From Holdemania sp. Marseille-P2844 (GTDB taxonomy: Bacteria; Bacillota_I; Bacilli_A; Erysipelotrichales; Erysipelotrichaceae): 64,000 nt of DNA. The DNA is taken from assembly GCF_900120005.1 (NCBI RefSeq), contig NZ_LT635451.1, forward strand, positions 124,001 through 188,000. The letters run 5' to 3'. The position numbers and the translations under genes are program-made. The notes under the pieces are model-generated. The model saw nothing but the letters and a program-made list of their open reading frames with translations. It was not told the origin of the DNA and made no database searches. Below are positions 1 to 9,045 of this stretch, piece by piece; the stretch's first letter is position 1, and the number at the start of each line of letters is the position of its first letter.

Positions 1-1
1 T

Positions 2-610
2 TTACTGGACATCAAAGCGGTTTTCTTAAAGCCGAACGATCCGTTTACCTGGGCCAGCGGGATCAAAGCGCCGATCTACTGCGATAACCGCCTGACCTTA
101 TCTTATCCGGAGGTCCGCGATGATGTGGAGCACGCGATCGCCGAGATCATCAAAACGTACTATCCGCAATGCGAGGCAGTCATGGGCACCAGCACCGCCG
201 GCATCGCGCATGCTGCGCTGGTCGCTCAGATTCTGAACCTGCCGATGGGCTATGTCCGTTCCAGCGCCAAGGATCATGGCCGCACCAATCAGATTGAGGG
301 ACGCTGCGAGCCAGGAACGAAGGTCGTCGTCGTCGAAGATCTGATTTCCACCGGCGGCAGCTGCATCGACGTCGTCAACGTGCTGCGGGAAGCGGGCGCG
401 GAAGTGCTGGGCATTGCGTCGATCTTCACCTATGGCCTGCAGAAGGGGATCGACCGGCTGGCGGCCGCAAACGTGAAGAACGTATCGGCTTCCAACTATG
501 ACGCGCTGATTGAGGTCGCTGTGGAAACCGGCTATATCAGCGCTGATGATGTTAAAAAGCTTCAGGCGTTCCGGGCGAATCCGTCGGATTCCAGCTGGAT
601 GAGTCTGTAA
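2..610 (+). CDS. pyrE: orotate phosphoribosyltransferase, 5' end outside window
   Basis: Transfers phosphoribosyl from PRPP to orotate to make OMP in de novo pyrimidine synthesis. The frame is open from base 2, so the gene starts upstream of the window. The PRPP-binding signature [13 protein letters not shown] lies near 330-360, and the upstream part ([16 protein letters not shown]) matches the N-terminal region of PyrE. The GTG at 125 is internal and not a start. A terminator follows directly, so this is the last gene of its unit. Confidence 0.93.
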   Translation, partial: LLDIKAVFLKPNDPFTWASGIKAPIYCDNRLTLSYPEVRDDVEHAIAEIIKTYYPQCEAVMGTSTAGIAHAALVAQILNLPMGYVRSSAKDHGRTNQIEGRCEPGTKVVVVEDLISTGGSCIDVVNVLREAGAEVLGIASIFTYGLQKGIDRLAAANVKNVSASNYDALIEVAVETGYISADDVKKLQAFRANPSDSSWMSL

Positions 611-627
611 CTTGAATTTTTGAATAA

Positions 628-664
628 AGAAAGGGCTGAATTGTAAAATCCGGCTCTTTTTTAT
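628..664 (+). terminator. intrinsic terminator after pyrE
   Basis: A stem of AAAGGGCTG with CGGCTCTTT (two G-T wobbles), loop about 15 nt, followed by a T run. It lies 20-50 nt after the pyrE stop. Confidence 0.7.
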
Positions 665-746
665 TAAAAAAATACAATTATAACCGGATATTTATATCAA
701 TTTATGTTATTCATCAATTATAACCATAAAACTAAGAGAATTTTCT

Positions 747-977
747 GTGAAAAGAGAATGGAATGAGATTCTCCTGAAGCAGGAGAATAAGCTGTATATC
801 CAGTTCGCCCAAGAGATTGGATCCGCAGAAACAGAAAATGTGAAGCTGGAAAATTATTGGATATTCGGGATAATTATCCCGAACTATGTATTACGAACCG
901 ATATTTTCTCAGGCGGTAATGTGGAGAAAATTAAGGCGATGCCCATTGTGGATTTTCTGTTGAGCCATGAATTTTAA
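747..977 (+). CDS. small hypothetical protein, 76 aa
   Basis: I do not recognise this protein. It has a GTG start with only a weak purine-rich sequence upstream. It is AT-richer than pyrE and has no clear motif or membrane segment. It ends just before a strong bidirectional terminator, which supports a short transcribed gene, but a decayed fragment of a longer gene is equally possible. Confidence 0.35.
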   Translation: MKREWNEILLKQENKLYIQFAQEIGSAETENVKLENYWIFGIIIPNYVLRTDIFSGGNVEKIKAMPIVDFLLSHEF

Positions 978-1003
978 AAATTATATTTTAAAGAACAGAC
1001 ATA

Positions 1004-1066
1004 AAAAAGCTGATGATTCACTCCAGGAAAGAAGCTTCATTCCTGTGTGAATCATCAGCTTTTCTT
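1004..1066. terminator. bidirectional terminator between the 747-977 ORF and the family 3 hydrolase
   Basis: Long perfect inverted repeat: AAAAGCTGATGATTCAC and its complement GTGAATCATCAGCTTTT, with an inner CAGGAA/TTCCTG stem. It has A and T runs on both sides, so it can serve both converging genes. Confidence 0.85.
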
Positions 1067-1069
1067 ATT

Positions 1070-2845
1070 TTAGCTCTCAGGGATTTCCACGGGCAATTTG
1101 CCTTCAGGAAGCAAGGTTCCATTGAGTACGGAGATGACCGACTGCACCGCGGCAGGGGTATAGCCATACGTACAAAGCACGGTCGGAGCATCTTTTAGAT
1201 ATTGCAGATCATACGGACTGCCCGCGCAGATGACGACAATCGGCTTTTCAGTTTCAAGCAGCTGATCCAGTAATTTTTTCTGGTTTGGAGAATCCGCCAT
1301 ATTGTAGACCAATAAAACAAGGGTGTCGTAACCGGAGGCCCGCTGCAGGATATCGTCGATTTCCGATTGTGTCGGATCCTGATGAACATTCACGGCCTTG
1401 CCAAATAAGGAATCCGCGGCCACTTCGCCGAAGCTCTTTTTATCGAATTCCAGCGGATAGACGCAAGGAAAGGAAATAAACAAGGTGCTGTCTGTCGGCA
1501 GCGGCAGCGCGGAAATCTCATCGCGGATCAACGTCATGCTTTGGTCTGTCGTATCCTGAACGAGCACCTGATGCGATTCCAGATCAATATCGTAAGGTGC
1601 ATGATTGGATTCGCCGTTGTCCTCAAACAAGCCATAATCATTCTTAATCCGCAGAATGGAAAGAACCGCGTCGTCCAGTCGCTCGGTGCTGATGGTTCCC
1701 TGATTGACAGCTTCAATCAGGGCCTCGATCACCGGTGTTTGAACATCTTCGCTGTCCGGCTGCAGGACTTTGCCATCGCCCAGAATCACCATGTCCACGC
1801 CGGCCTGAATTGCCTGAACTGCCGCTTCTGCCATCCCGTAATGCGCTTCAATGGCATCCATCTGCAGGCTGTCGCTGATGACGATTCCGTTGTAGCCCAA
1901 CTCATTTTTCAACAAATCGGTGATGATCGTTTTGGATAAAGTTGCGGGAATCTTTTCTTTTTCAATTTTAGGGAACAGGATATGCGAGGTCATAATCGCG
2001 CTGACGCCGCTGCGAATCGCCGTTTCAAACGGAATCAATTCCGTTTCTTTCAGCTGATCCAGCGTCTTATTGACAGTGGGCAGGGCGAAATGCGAATCCT
2101 CGCTTGTATCTCCATGCCCTGGGAAATGCTTCGCTACGCTGACCACGCCGCCTTCCTGCAAGCCTTTAATCCAGATCGAGGCAAAGCTGGCGACAGCTTT
2201 CGGATCATCGCCATACGAACGCAGATTGATCACCGGGTTGTCCGGATTGGAGTTGACGTCGAGCACCGGCGCGAAGTTCATATTGAAGCCCATGCCGGAA
2301 AGCTCATCTGCCATCGACCACGCCAGCGAATACAGATTCTCCTGCCGGCCGGCCGCGATCGCCATCGGGGATGGGAAAATTGTGACGCCTTCGCGGACCC
2401 GGTTGACCATGCCGCCTTCCTGATCGATTCCAATGAACGCCGGAATCTGAGTTGCGCCGCGGATGGTGTTCTGGAGCTGTCCGGTCAGCGTCGTCGCCTG
2501 CCCGGCGTTTTCGATATTTTTCGCATACACGATGACGTTGCCGATCTTATTGGTTCTGAGCCAGGCCTCAGTTTTCGTATCGACTTCCGTCGTTTCAAAA
2601 GAAACGATGACCAGTTGACCCACTTTCTCCTGAACTTCCATTTTTGCGACAAGCTCTTTTAACTGCTGTTCATTGAGCTTTTCAGAAACGGCATTGTCAG
2701 AAGGCGTTGGGCTGGGTAAAATTTCCGGAGAGGGAACAGGTTCCGGGCGGCTGCAGCTGGCAAGCATCAAAAGAGATAAAAGCATCGCTGACCACCGCCG
2801 GCCGTGAACAGATGAAGAAGCAGGAAAAGCAGGGGAACGGCTCAT
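1070..2845 (-). CDS. glycoside hydrolase family 3 lipoprotein (beta-N-acetylhexosaminidase, NagZ-like)
   Basis: Surface-anchored GH3 enzyme of 591 aa, likely removing N-acetylglucosamine from muropeptides or other glycans. Residues 1-32 hold an Arg-rich start, a hydrophobic stretch and the lipobox LASC, then a Pro/Ser-rich linker. The GH3 domain shows GIDQEGGMVNRV, the NagZ loop KHFPGHGDTSEDSH (catalytic Asp-His dyad) and the nucleophile region ISDSLQMDAI. A C-terminal alpha/beta sandwich follows. The start overlaps the stop of the upstream HAD gene (ATGA), so the two are co-translated. Confidence 0.9.
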   Translation of the reverse strand: MSRSPAFPASSSVHGRRWSAMLLSLLMLASCSRPEPVPSPEILPSPTPSDNAVSEKLNEQQLKELVAKMEVQEKVGQLVIVSFETTEVDTKTEAWLRTNKIGNVIVYAKNIENAGQATTLTGQLQNTIRGATQIPAFIGIDQEGGMVNRVREGVTIFPSPMAIAAGRQENLYSLAWSMADELSGMGFNMNFAPVLDVNSNPDNPVINLRSYGDDPKAVASFASIWIKGLQEGGVVSVAKHFPGHGDTSEDSHFALPTVNKTLDQLKETELIPFETAIRSGVSAIMTSHILFPKIEKEKIPATLSKTIITDLLKNELGYNGIVISDSLQMDAIEAHYGMAEAAVQAIQAGVDMVILGDGKVLQPDSEDVQTPVIEALIEAVNQGTISTERLDDAVLSILRIKNDYGLFEDNGESNHAPYDIDLESHQVLVQDTTDQSMTLIRDEISALPLPTDSTLFISFPCVYPLEFDKKSFGEVAADSLFGKAVNVHQDPTQSEIDDILQRASGYDTLVLLVYNMADSPNQKKLLDQLLETEKPIVVICAGSPYDLQYLKDAPTVLCTYGYTPAAVQSVISVLNGTLLPEGKLPVEIPES

Positions 2846-3501
2846 CGTGCCTGCTCCTTTAAATAATCAATTACTTCAAGCAGATCATTGCGGCTTTCCT
2901 GGATTGCTTCCTTCATTTCTTCATCCGGTTTTACAAAGTCATAGATCCAGACGCTTTTCATCCCTGCCCGCTTTGCGGCGATGATGCCGAACTTGGAATC
3001 TTCCAGCACGACGCATTTTTCCGGGGCGGCGCCGGCTTTCCGCGCAGCGGTTAAAAAGATTTCCGGATCCGGTTTGCCATGGGTCACTTCATCGCCGCAC
3101 ACGACGCTGTCGAAGTGATAAGGCTTGCCGATACTGCCTAAAAGCGTGTCGACATATTCGCGGTGACTGGACGAAGCGACGCATTTCTTGATGCCTGCCT
3201 CGTCTAAATAGTCGAGCAATTCAGTCAATCCTTTTTTATTCAGGCTGCCTTTGTTTTCACACATGCCAAAGATCTTTTTTAACCGGCCTTCGCTGATTTC
3301 CGGAAGATGCGGTTTTAGATCCTGATGGTTCTCCATGGCTTTTAAGAATAATTTGTGTCCGCAGCCGATGATCTGATAGAAAAACTCATCGTCTAACGTA
3401 ATTCCATATTTTCCAGCGATTTCCCGCCAGTTTTCATTAGCGACCTTTTCGGTATCGAACATCAGGCCGTCACAGTCAAAAATTACACATTCTATACTCA
3501 T
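2842..3501 (-). CDS. HAD-superfamily phosphatase (beta-phosphoglucomutase-like)
   Basis: HAD phosphohydrolase of about 219 aa, substrate unknown. Motif I is DCDGLMFDTE (nucleophile and acid Asp), motif II is ASSS, the Lys is in HGKPDPEIF, and motif IV is LEDSKFGI. The small cap between motifs I and II is the PGM subfamily type. I chose ATG 3501 because AGGTGG lies 5 nt before it; the upstream GTG overlaps that site. It lies 54 nt after sigK on the same strand and overlaps the next gene by 4 nt. Confidence 0.87.
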   Translation of the reverse strand: MSIECVIFDCDGLMFDTEKVANENWREIAGKYGITLDDEFFYQIIGCGHKLFLKAMENHQDLKPHLPEISEGRLKKIFGMCENKGSLNKKGLTELLDYLDEAGIKKCVASSSHREYVDTLLGSIGKPYHFDSVVCGDEVTHGKPDPEIFLTAARKAGAAPEKCVVLEDSKFGIIAAKRAGMKSVWIYDFVKPDEEMKEAIQESRNDLLEVIDYLKEQAR

Positions 3502-3554
3502 TTTATCCACCTCGAATCTCTCAAGATGATTATAATGGTTTTCAAAACAAATGG

Positions 3555-3933
3555 CTACTTCTTTTCCTGATTCTCCTTCATAAATGCCCGCAGAAGCTTC
3601 ATGAAAGCCCGCTTTTCAATCCGCGAGACGTAGGATCTGGAAATGTGTTCCTGTCTGGCAATATCCCGCTGCGTCATTTCCTGATGCCCTTCCAGCCCAT
3701 AGCGGCGGACAAGGATGCTGTGCTCCCGTTCATCCAATAAACCCATGAACTGAGCGAGCTTGCGTTTGTTTTCCTCAAGCATCAATTTGTCGATGGGGTC
3801 AGGCTGGTCCGGGGCGGGAATCACGTCGATCAAGGTCAGCTCGCTGCCATCTTTATCCTGACCAATCGCATCATCTAAAGAACGCGTCTGGAAAGCATGC
3901 TTGTTGTTGCGTAAGTGCATCAGAATTTCATTT
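3555..3933 (-). CDS. sigK: RNA polymerase sigma-K factor, 3' part (split gene)
   Basis: Encodes sigma region 3-4 of the late mother-cell sporulation sigma factor. The frame at the break reads NEILMHLR, which continues the conserved CIENEILMHLR of SigK. It then shows IGQDKDGSELTLIDV and the region 4.2 helix-turn-helix MTQRDIARQEHISRSYVSRIEKRA. There is no start codon with a ribosome site in this fragment. The 5' part is at 24937-25267. Joining the two parts at the shared AAATG (on the minus strand) keeps the frame and gives about 234 codons, close to the usual SigK length. Confidence 0.9.
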
Positions 3934-5757
3934 GCTATCCTCCCCCCAATGCGTTTTTAAAGCACTGAGGGGATTAGTTTTTCCCAGGCGGTCATCCTCC
4001 ATATCGTCAGTATCATAATCGACATCAGAGAAGTTCACCAATTCCTCTGTTTCGTCATCATCCTCAGTATTACCGGATGCTACAGCAGCAATTTCCGGAT
4101 ACTCGATTTCATCATCCTTTACACCAAACAGAATCACATGGGCGTTGACACCATCCCATACCACCTTACGCACAATGGTACGAATGGCAGCACGTTTCTG
4201 TTCAACTGTCATTTCATCAATGCCATCCTTGAAGATGGTCAGCAACTGACGAAGCAAATCAAATTCAATGTCGCTGAGAGCGTGCTGTGAAGTCAGTCCC
4301 TCCAGTTCCTGAATACGCTGTTCAAGGGACTGGTATTCTCCATTCAACTGCTCAATTCGTTTGGTTACATGAGCCTTGGCAGGGCTGTCACCCATATCTA
4401 CGAGGGAGTCTACCAGAGAGTTGATTTTCTTCTCTGTATCTGCCTTTTCTTTTCGCATATCATCCAATCGCTGTTCATAGTCCATACGATTGCCGGTATA
4501 GAATCTGCGGCTTTGCTCCAACTGTGCAATGAAAGTGTCTTTGTCCTCTGCAAGCATTTTAATCTGCTCAACCACAGCCATATCCAAAGTGTTGCCGTTG
4601 GCATTTTTGCTGTTGCACACAGATCTCTGACTGCGTTCCTTCATTTTGCAAACATAGGTATAAATTACCTTGCCGTCCGCAGTTTTGCGCTTGCTCATCT
4701 TCGGGTACATACGCTCACCGCAGCTACAGAACAACAATCCAGTCAAAAGTGCTTCGTTACTGCGAGGTTTTCTGAAAGACTTCGACTTATTGCGTTCCAG
4801 AGATTCTTGAATCTGCACCCACACTTTACCCGGAATCAGACCCGGATGTTTGCCGACAGATACAATCCACTCGCTTGCAGGCAGGTACTTGGTGGCTCTG
4901 CCTTTTTCCTGATCGGTACGGTTGTAAGCCATAATACCATGCTGGTTATCGAAAGCATCTTTTTCTGAGAACAAGTCTGTATCGTTCTGAACGAAGTAAT
5001 TATAGGCATCTTCATCCGCAATCATATAAACCGGATTTTGCAAAATAGCTTTGATTGAGAAACGAGTAAAGTAGTTATTGTTTTTTGTCTTGATACCCTG
5101 TTTGATCAAGGCAGCTTCTGTCAAAGTCAGAGAATCTGTTTCTATATATAAATCATAAATCATTCTAACAATATCAGCTTCATCCGGAATCAGTTTCAGC
5201 TTGCAGGCTTTCTTGGATTTACCATCAATGGTAATGCTCTTAACTGCTTCTGACGCATAGCCGGTAGGTGTCGTACCTCCAAGCCAGCGTCCGGTCTTTG
5301 CCAGTTCGTGCATATTATCACGAATACGTTCTGCGATGGTTTCACGTTCCAATTGAGAAAAAACCGATGCAATATACATCATAGCTCGTCCCATAGGAGT
5401 GCTTGTATCGAACTGCTCTTTAATAGAAACAAAAGAAATATCCAGACGAGCCAGTTCTTCAATCAAAGTAGAAAAGTCGCTGATATTTCGACTGATACGG
5501 TCAAGACGATAAACAATAATTGCCTTGAACTTACGCTTCTTGGCAGCGTCCATCATCTTCTTAAAATCCGGACGATTCAAATTACCGCCAGAAAATCCTT
5601 CGTCTTCATATACAACAACTTTATCAACAGCGGCATCACCATAATGCACACGAATATATTCCTTACAAAGTTCGACCTGATTGCCGATACTTTCGCCTTT
5701 GCCCGTGAACTTAGACTTACGGGAATAGATAGCAATCATTTCTTCATTTTTCCGCAT
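3928..5757 (-). CDS. large serine recombinase of the sigK element
   Basis: Catalyses integration and probably excision of the element through Ser-phosphodiester intermediates. The N-terminal resolvase domain starts IAIYSRKS (the catalytic Ser in YSRKS) and shows YEDEGFSGGNLNRPDF, VYRLDRISRN and SQLERETIAERI. A recombinase domain (about residues 165-290), a zinc ribbon (CSCGERMYP...C...C) and a coiled-coil tail follow. I prefer the ATG at 5757, 8 nt after GGAGG; the ATG at 5763 is too close. The stop codon is supplied by the attachment core plus host DNA, so in the excised circle the frame stays open into the HTH gene at the other end. Confidence 0.93.
   Translation of the reverse strand: MRKNEEMIAIYSRKSKFTGKGESIGNQVELCKEYIRVHYGDAAVDKVVVYEDEGFSGGNLNRPDFKKMMDAAKKRKFKAIIVYRLDRISRNISDFSTLIEELARLDISFVSIKEQFDTSTPMGRAMMYIASVFSQLERETIAERIRDNMHELAKTGRWLGGTTPTGYASEAVKSITIDGKSKKACKLKLIPDEADIVRMIYDLYIETDSLTLTEAALIKQGIKTKNNNYFTRFSIKAILQNPVYMIADEDAYNYFVQNDTDLFSEKDAFDNQHGIMAYNRTDQEKGRATKYLPASEWIVSVGKHPGLIPGKVWVQIQESLERNKSKSFRKPRSNEALLTGLLFCSCGERMYPKMSKRKTADGKVIYTYVCKMKERSQRSVCNSKNANGNTLDMAVVEQIKMLAEDKDTFIAQLEQSRRFYTGNRMDYEQRLDDMRKEKADTEKKINSLVDSLVDMGDSPAKAHVTKRIEQLNGEYQSLEQRIQELEGLTSQHALSDIEFDLLRQLLTIFKDGIDEMTVEQKRAAIRTIVRKVVWDGVNAHVILFGVKDDEIEYPEIAAVASGNTEDDDETEELVNFSDVDYDTDDMEDDRLGKTNPLSALKTHWGEDSK
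3929..3942. other. left attachment junction of the sigK element (core CATTT plus element arm)
   Basis: Plus strand: host sequence, then the 5-bp core CATTT (3929-3933), then the element arm GCTATCCTC (3934-3942). The same core occurs at 24937-24941, preceded by GAGGATAGC. The core lies inside the conserved SigK codons for E-N-E. The recombinase stop codon (TGA, 3928-3930) is formed by core plus host DNA. Confidence 0.85.
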
Positions 5758-5799
5758 TTTCATATCCTCCTTATCTTGATATGTGATGTGTCTTGTGGT

Positions 5800-5828
5800 A
5801 TTATAACATAGCGTAGCAATAAAGTAAA
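5800..5828 (-). promoter_or_regulatory. promoter of the serine recombinase
   Basis: On the minus strand: -35 TTTACT (5823-5828), 17-bp spacer, -10 TATAAT (5800-5805), then about 40 nt to the recombinase start. It sits in the short gap shared with the divergent tnpV gene. Confidence 0.55.
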
Positions 5829-5846
5829 CAGATTGGAGGGTTTTCT

Positions 5847-6218
5847 ATGAAATCATTTTTCGAAGAAATGGGCGGAACTTATACATTGGGGGCAGACGGA
5901 ATGTATTATCCGGATCTTGCACTTCCAGAGGAAGAACCTCATTACGGCAAGTATGGCCGAATGCGTCTGCGTCATCTGAAAGAGAATCATAAGGTATTAT
6001 ACACTACGCTTTTGCTGGACGGAGAACTGGTCAAACATCTGAATGAGGTAGATGATTCCGCTAATCAGAGAATGGAGCTGCTGACCCTGCAAATGCAGGA
6101 GCGACAGGGCGTAAACGAAGCATTAAAGGCTCGTGACCAGACGGCGTGGGTCGGTGCTATGAATAATATCCGTAATGCGGTAGAGGAAATTGTGTTAAGT
6201 GAATTGATATATTGCTGA
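5847..6218 (+). CDS. tnpV: TnpV-like transposon protein
   Basis: 123-aa acidic protein like TnpV of Tn4451-type elements; its role is not known. Recognisable segments are GGTY...DGMYYPDLALPEE, YGRMRLRHLKENHKVLYT and the C-terminal helix region RDQTAWVGAMNNIRNAVEEIVLSELIY. GGAGG lies 8-9 nt before the ATG. It is divergent from the recombinase and followed by a strong terminator. Confidence 0.8.
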   Translation: MKSFFEEMGGTYTLGADGMYYPDLALPEEEPHYGKYGRMRLRHLKENHKVLYTTLLLDGELVKHLNEVDDSANQRMELLTLQMQERQGVNEALKARDQTAWVGAMNNIRNAVEEIVLSELIYC

Positions 6219-6226
6219 TAAAAGAT

Positions 6227-6270
6227 GCCACGGCGGTTACTCCATTACGAAGCAACCGCCGTGGCTTTCT
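6227..6270 (+). terminator. terminator after tnpV
   Basis: Perfect 12-bp stem GCCACGGCGGTT (6227-6238) and AACCGCCGTGGC (6254-6265), then TTTCTTAATTTT. It resembles the hairpin at 9793-9841 in sequence, including the loop start ACTCCATTA. Confidence 0.8.
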
Positions 6271-6299
6271 TAATTTTCTATGAATTATATCTTCATATC

Positions 6300-6352
6300 T
6301 TGACTTTCTCGATATTCGAGTTATAATAAAATCAAAGAACTCGATATTCGAG
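6300..6352 (+). promoter_or_regulatory. padR promoter with two palindromic operators
   Basis: -35 TTGACT (6300-6305), 16-bp spacer, -10 TATAAT (6322-6327). Two identical 13-bp palindromes CTCGATATTCGAG lie at 6308-6320 (inside the spacer) and 6340-6352 (after the start site), 32 bp apart. This is the expected layout for autorepression by the PadR protein encoded next. Confidence 0.8.
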
Positions 6353-6368
6353 ATGAGGAGGTGTGACG

Positions 6369-6692
6369 ATGCCAAGACCGAAATTTCAAACGCTAACAGA
6401 GCAGATGTTTTATATTTTGCTCAGTCTGAAAGAAGAATGTTATGGCATTGATATTTTTGATAAAATATCCGCTATGACCGATGACCAAGTTACTGTCGGT
6501 TCGGGAACAATGTACAACTTGTTGGAACAGTTTCTGGATGCAGGTATGATTCGAGAAGTTAAGGTAGAAGGTCGTCGCCGCAGCTACATCTTGACCGATA
6601 AAGGTAGAGAGATGTTAGAGGCTGAAACTCAAAAATTACGTAAGCGTGTTGCTGATTACGATGCTCTCTTTGGAAAGGAGGAAAGCAAATGA
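6369..6692 (+). CDS. PadR-family transcriptional repressor
   Basis: Winged-helix regulator of 107 aa. It shows the PadR pattern EQMFYILLSLKEECYGIDIFDKIS...VGSGTMYNLLEQFLDAGMIRE...GRRRSYILTDKGREML with a C-terminal helix. ATG 6369 follows AGGAGGTG by a good spacing. Its stop overlaps the start of the DUF2812 gene (ATGA), the usual pairing for this regulator type, which senses membrane or drug stress in related systems. Twin operators upstream suggest autoregulation. Confidence 0.9.
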   Translation: MPRPKFQTLTEQMFYILLSLKEECYGIDIFDKISAMTDDQVTVGSGTMYNLLEQFLDAGMIREVKVEGRRRSYILTDKGREMLEAETQKLRKRVADYDALFGKEESK

Positions 6693-8089
6693 AGAATACC
6701 AAACACCAATTAAGTTTCTTTTCTTTTTATGATTTCCCTACTATTGAAAAGCATTTGTCTGAAATGGCTTTAGAAGGTTGGATGCTGAAAAGTGCAGAGG
6801 GAACTGTATGGAAATATGAGCGTATCGAACCGAAGCAACTGCATTTTGCTGTAACATATTTCCCAAAAGCAACGGCATTAGATCCGGAGCCATCCGATGA
6901 ATTAAAAATGCTTTGGGATTTTTGCGAACATACTGGTTGGAAGCTGGCTGTGCAAGCAGCTCAAATCCAGATTTTTTACAATGAATCTGAAAACCCTCGT
7001 CCGATTGAAACTGATCCAGTTGCTCAAATCGAGAATATTCACAGAGCTGCCAAGAAATCTATTCTTGTTAATTTCTGGTTAGGTTTACTTCTTGGTATTA
7101 TGAATCTGGGACTTTTTGCTTATCAGCTTTTTACCTATCCTGTTGACACACTCGCAAATGCAAGCAGACTTTGTTCAGGCTGTATGTGGTCACTCTACCT
7201 TATTTCTACAACAGCGGAACCCATTGCGTATTTCCGGTGGCACAAGAAAGCTCAGAGAATTGCACTTGAAGAAGATCGTCTGCTTCTTCCTAAAGACACT
7301 CGTTTTATCAAAAATACTCTGTTTATTCTACTGATGACTGTACTGGTGTGTATGCTTCTGTCCCTTCCTGGTGCAGGCGCTGTACAAGGCATAGTATTTG
7401 GCGTATTGTATATGACTGCGTTGATTGTCATTGTTCGCACTGTTATGCGTTATCTCAAACGCAGAAAAGTATCAGCAAAAATCAATTTTACCGTCACAAT
7501 GCTGGTCAGCATAGCTATGTCTGTTGCACTGGTCGGTGTATTGACATTTGCTATTATTAAAGGCACAGAACAGGGATTCTTCACAGATAGTAACGCTGCT
7601 GGAACCTATGAACATGACGGAATGGTTTGGGAGTATTATGACGATGAACTTCCGCTTACAATCGAAGACTTGACCGGTGAGCAATATGAAAGTTATTCTT
7701 ATCATTGTACAGAGGACAAGACAATCTTTTTGACAAAAACCGAATGTAGACAAAACCCTCGCTATGATGCAGATAACTTCAAAGAACTTCCAGATATTGA
7801 ATATACAATCATTACGGCAAATATTCCGGGGATATTCACTACAATTAAAAATGCCGTCATCAATGAACGTCAGGACGAAATTCACGGAGATTATATTTTC
7901 ACAGATCATTATGAAGCTATAGATGCTACACCTTGGGGTGCTGATGAAGCCTATCAGCTCCATTGGAGCGATTCGGTACTTAATAAATATCTATTAGTTT
8001 GGGATGAACGAATTGCAGAAATTACCTTCTATAGTTGGGAACCTACTCCGGAGCAGATGGCTGTTGTGGCAAATAAACTGACAAAATGA
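6689..8089 (+). CDS. DUF2812 membrane protein paired with PadR
   Basis: 466-aa protein. The N-terminal DUF2812 module (FFSFYDFPTIEKHLSEMALEGWML) spans about residues 8-110. Several hydrophobic segments follow (about 128-150, 158-175, 205-250, 265-290), then a soluble C-terminal domain. The function of DUF2812 proteins is not established; the tight coupling to PadR suggests a membrane stress or signalling role. Confidence 0.85.
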   Translation: MKNTKHQLSFFSFYDFPTIEKHLSEMALEGWMLKSAEGTVWKYERIEPKQLHFAVTYFPKATALDPEPSDELKMLWDFCEHTGWKLAVQAAQIQIFYNESENPRPIETDPVAQIENIHRAAKKSILVNFWLGLLLGIMNLGLFAYQLFTYPVDTLANASRLCSGCMWSLYLISTTAEPIAYFRWHKKAQRIALEEDRLLLPKDTRFIKNTLFILLMTVLVCMLLSLPGAGAVQGIVFGVLYMTALIVIVRTVMRYLKRRKVSAKINFTVTMLVSIAMSVALVGVLTFAIIKGTEQGFFTDSNAAGTYEHDGMVWEYYDDELPLTIEDLTGEQYESYSYHCTEDKTIFLTKTECRQNPRYDADNFKELPDIEYTIITANIPGIFTTIKNAVINERQDEIHGDYIFTDHYEAIDATPWGADEAYQLHWSDSVLNKYLLVWDERIAEITFYSWEPTPEQMAVVANKLTK

Positions 8090-8213
8090 TATTGATAATC
8101 CCCAAAACAGCACCGCTCCCCCAATGCACCTTAAAAGTGCGTGATAGTTGGTGGTAGCAACCGGTGGTTTTTGCTACGATATAGGCATAGTAAACCACGA
8201 AAGGAGACGCATT

Positions 8214-8564
8214 ATGAAAACAACATTATTTATGGCTTTGATTACGCTGCCACTCTTTTTCTTAACTATTGGAGGAATTATTTATCTCTTTGTTTTGCTT
8301 TGCAAAGCATTAAAAAAATACATCTCATCCTCCGACTCTCGTAAGGAATCCGCAATCATCAAAAAATCTTTGGGAGAAGTTTTGAAAAATTATCGCACCA
8401 AGAACAAAATGACACAAGAATTTGTTGCTGAAGCTGTTGGCGTCAGCAGACAATCCGTATCGAAGTGGGAGCAGGGAATCTCTGATCCCAGCACTTCCAA
8501 CCTTTTTGCTCTGGCAAAACTGTTCGGTGTCTCCGTTGAGGAACTGCTGAAAGAAGTTGAATAA
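8214..8564 (+). CDS. membrane-anchored XRE-type HTH protein
   Basis: 116 aa. One N-terminal transmembrane helix (about residues 4-29) is followed by a Cro/CI-type helix-turn-helix (LKNYRTKNKMTQEFVAEAVGVSRQSVSKWEQG). ATG 8214 has AAAGGAG 5-8 nt upstream; longer upstream frames lack a ribosome site. A DNA-binding domain tethered to the membrane points to a regulator responding to an envelope signal. Target unknown. Confidence 0.75.
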   Translation: MKTTLFMALITLPLFFLTIGGIIYLFVLLCKALKKYISSSDSRKESAIIKKSLGEVLKNYRTKNKMTQEFVAEAVGVSRQSVSKWEQGISDPSTSNLFALAKLFGVSVEELLKEVE

Positions 8565-8606
8565 GAAATACGAATCATCAATCTCACATAAAGGGTGGTG
8601 CATGGA

Positions 8607-9032
8607 ATGATAAAACGGAACCTTTGGGATTTTGAAGTGGAGATAAACGAATCTGCTACAAAAGAATGGTATTTAACAAGTGAGCCATGGGGCTGTGAAT
8701 GTGGTGATTGCCGCAATTTCTTAGAATTGTGCAAGCGAAACGAGCTTCCCGAAGCTGTTCATGCCATTCTAAGAGAACTGAATATTGCACCGGAGAAAGC
8801 TACCTATGTATGTGAGATCATGCCCAAGGATAACGATCACTTATATCAATTCAGCTATCGTCTTGCCGGTCGTATTCTGAATGAAGATACCGCAAAGAGT
8901 ACAGTTGCTGATTGGGGTGAAGTACGGTGCTGCCACGAACCTTACCCTTACGGAGCACCGGACTTTCCGACATCCCACTTTGATTTGGAGTTTTGGGTAA
9001 AGCTTCCGTGGGTGTTAGACGAGAAACAATAG
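8607..9032 (+). CDS. hypothetical protein with CxCxxC motif
   Basis: 141-aa soluble protein that I cannot assign. A Cys cluster (GCECGDC) at about residues 31-37 might bind metal. ATG 8607 is preferred, with AAGGGTGG 7-8 nt upstream. It is followed after 13 nt by another hypothetical gene with the same orientation, so the two likely form an operon. Confidence 0.65.
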   Translation: MIKRNLWDFEVEINESATKEWYLTSEPWGCECGDCRNFLELCKRNELPEAVHAILRELNIAPEKATYVCEIMPKDNDHLYQFSYRLAGRILNEDTAKSTVADWGEVRCCHEPYPYGAPDFPTSHFDLEFWVKLPWVLDEKQ

Positions 9033-9045
9033 ATTGGAGGGAGCC

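Noticed and set aside
1013-1198. 61-codon plus-strand frame at the terminator
   Set aside because: Starts in the terminator stem and runs antisense to the family 3 hydrolase.
4369-4968. 199-codon plus-strand frame inside the recombinase gene
   Set aside because: Complementary to the well-supported recombinase; no ribosome site and no recognisable protein pattern.
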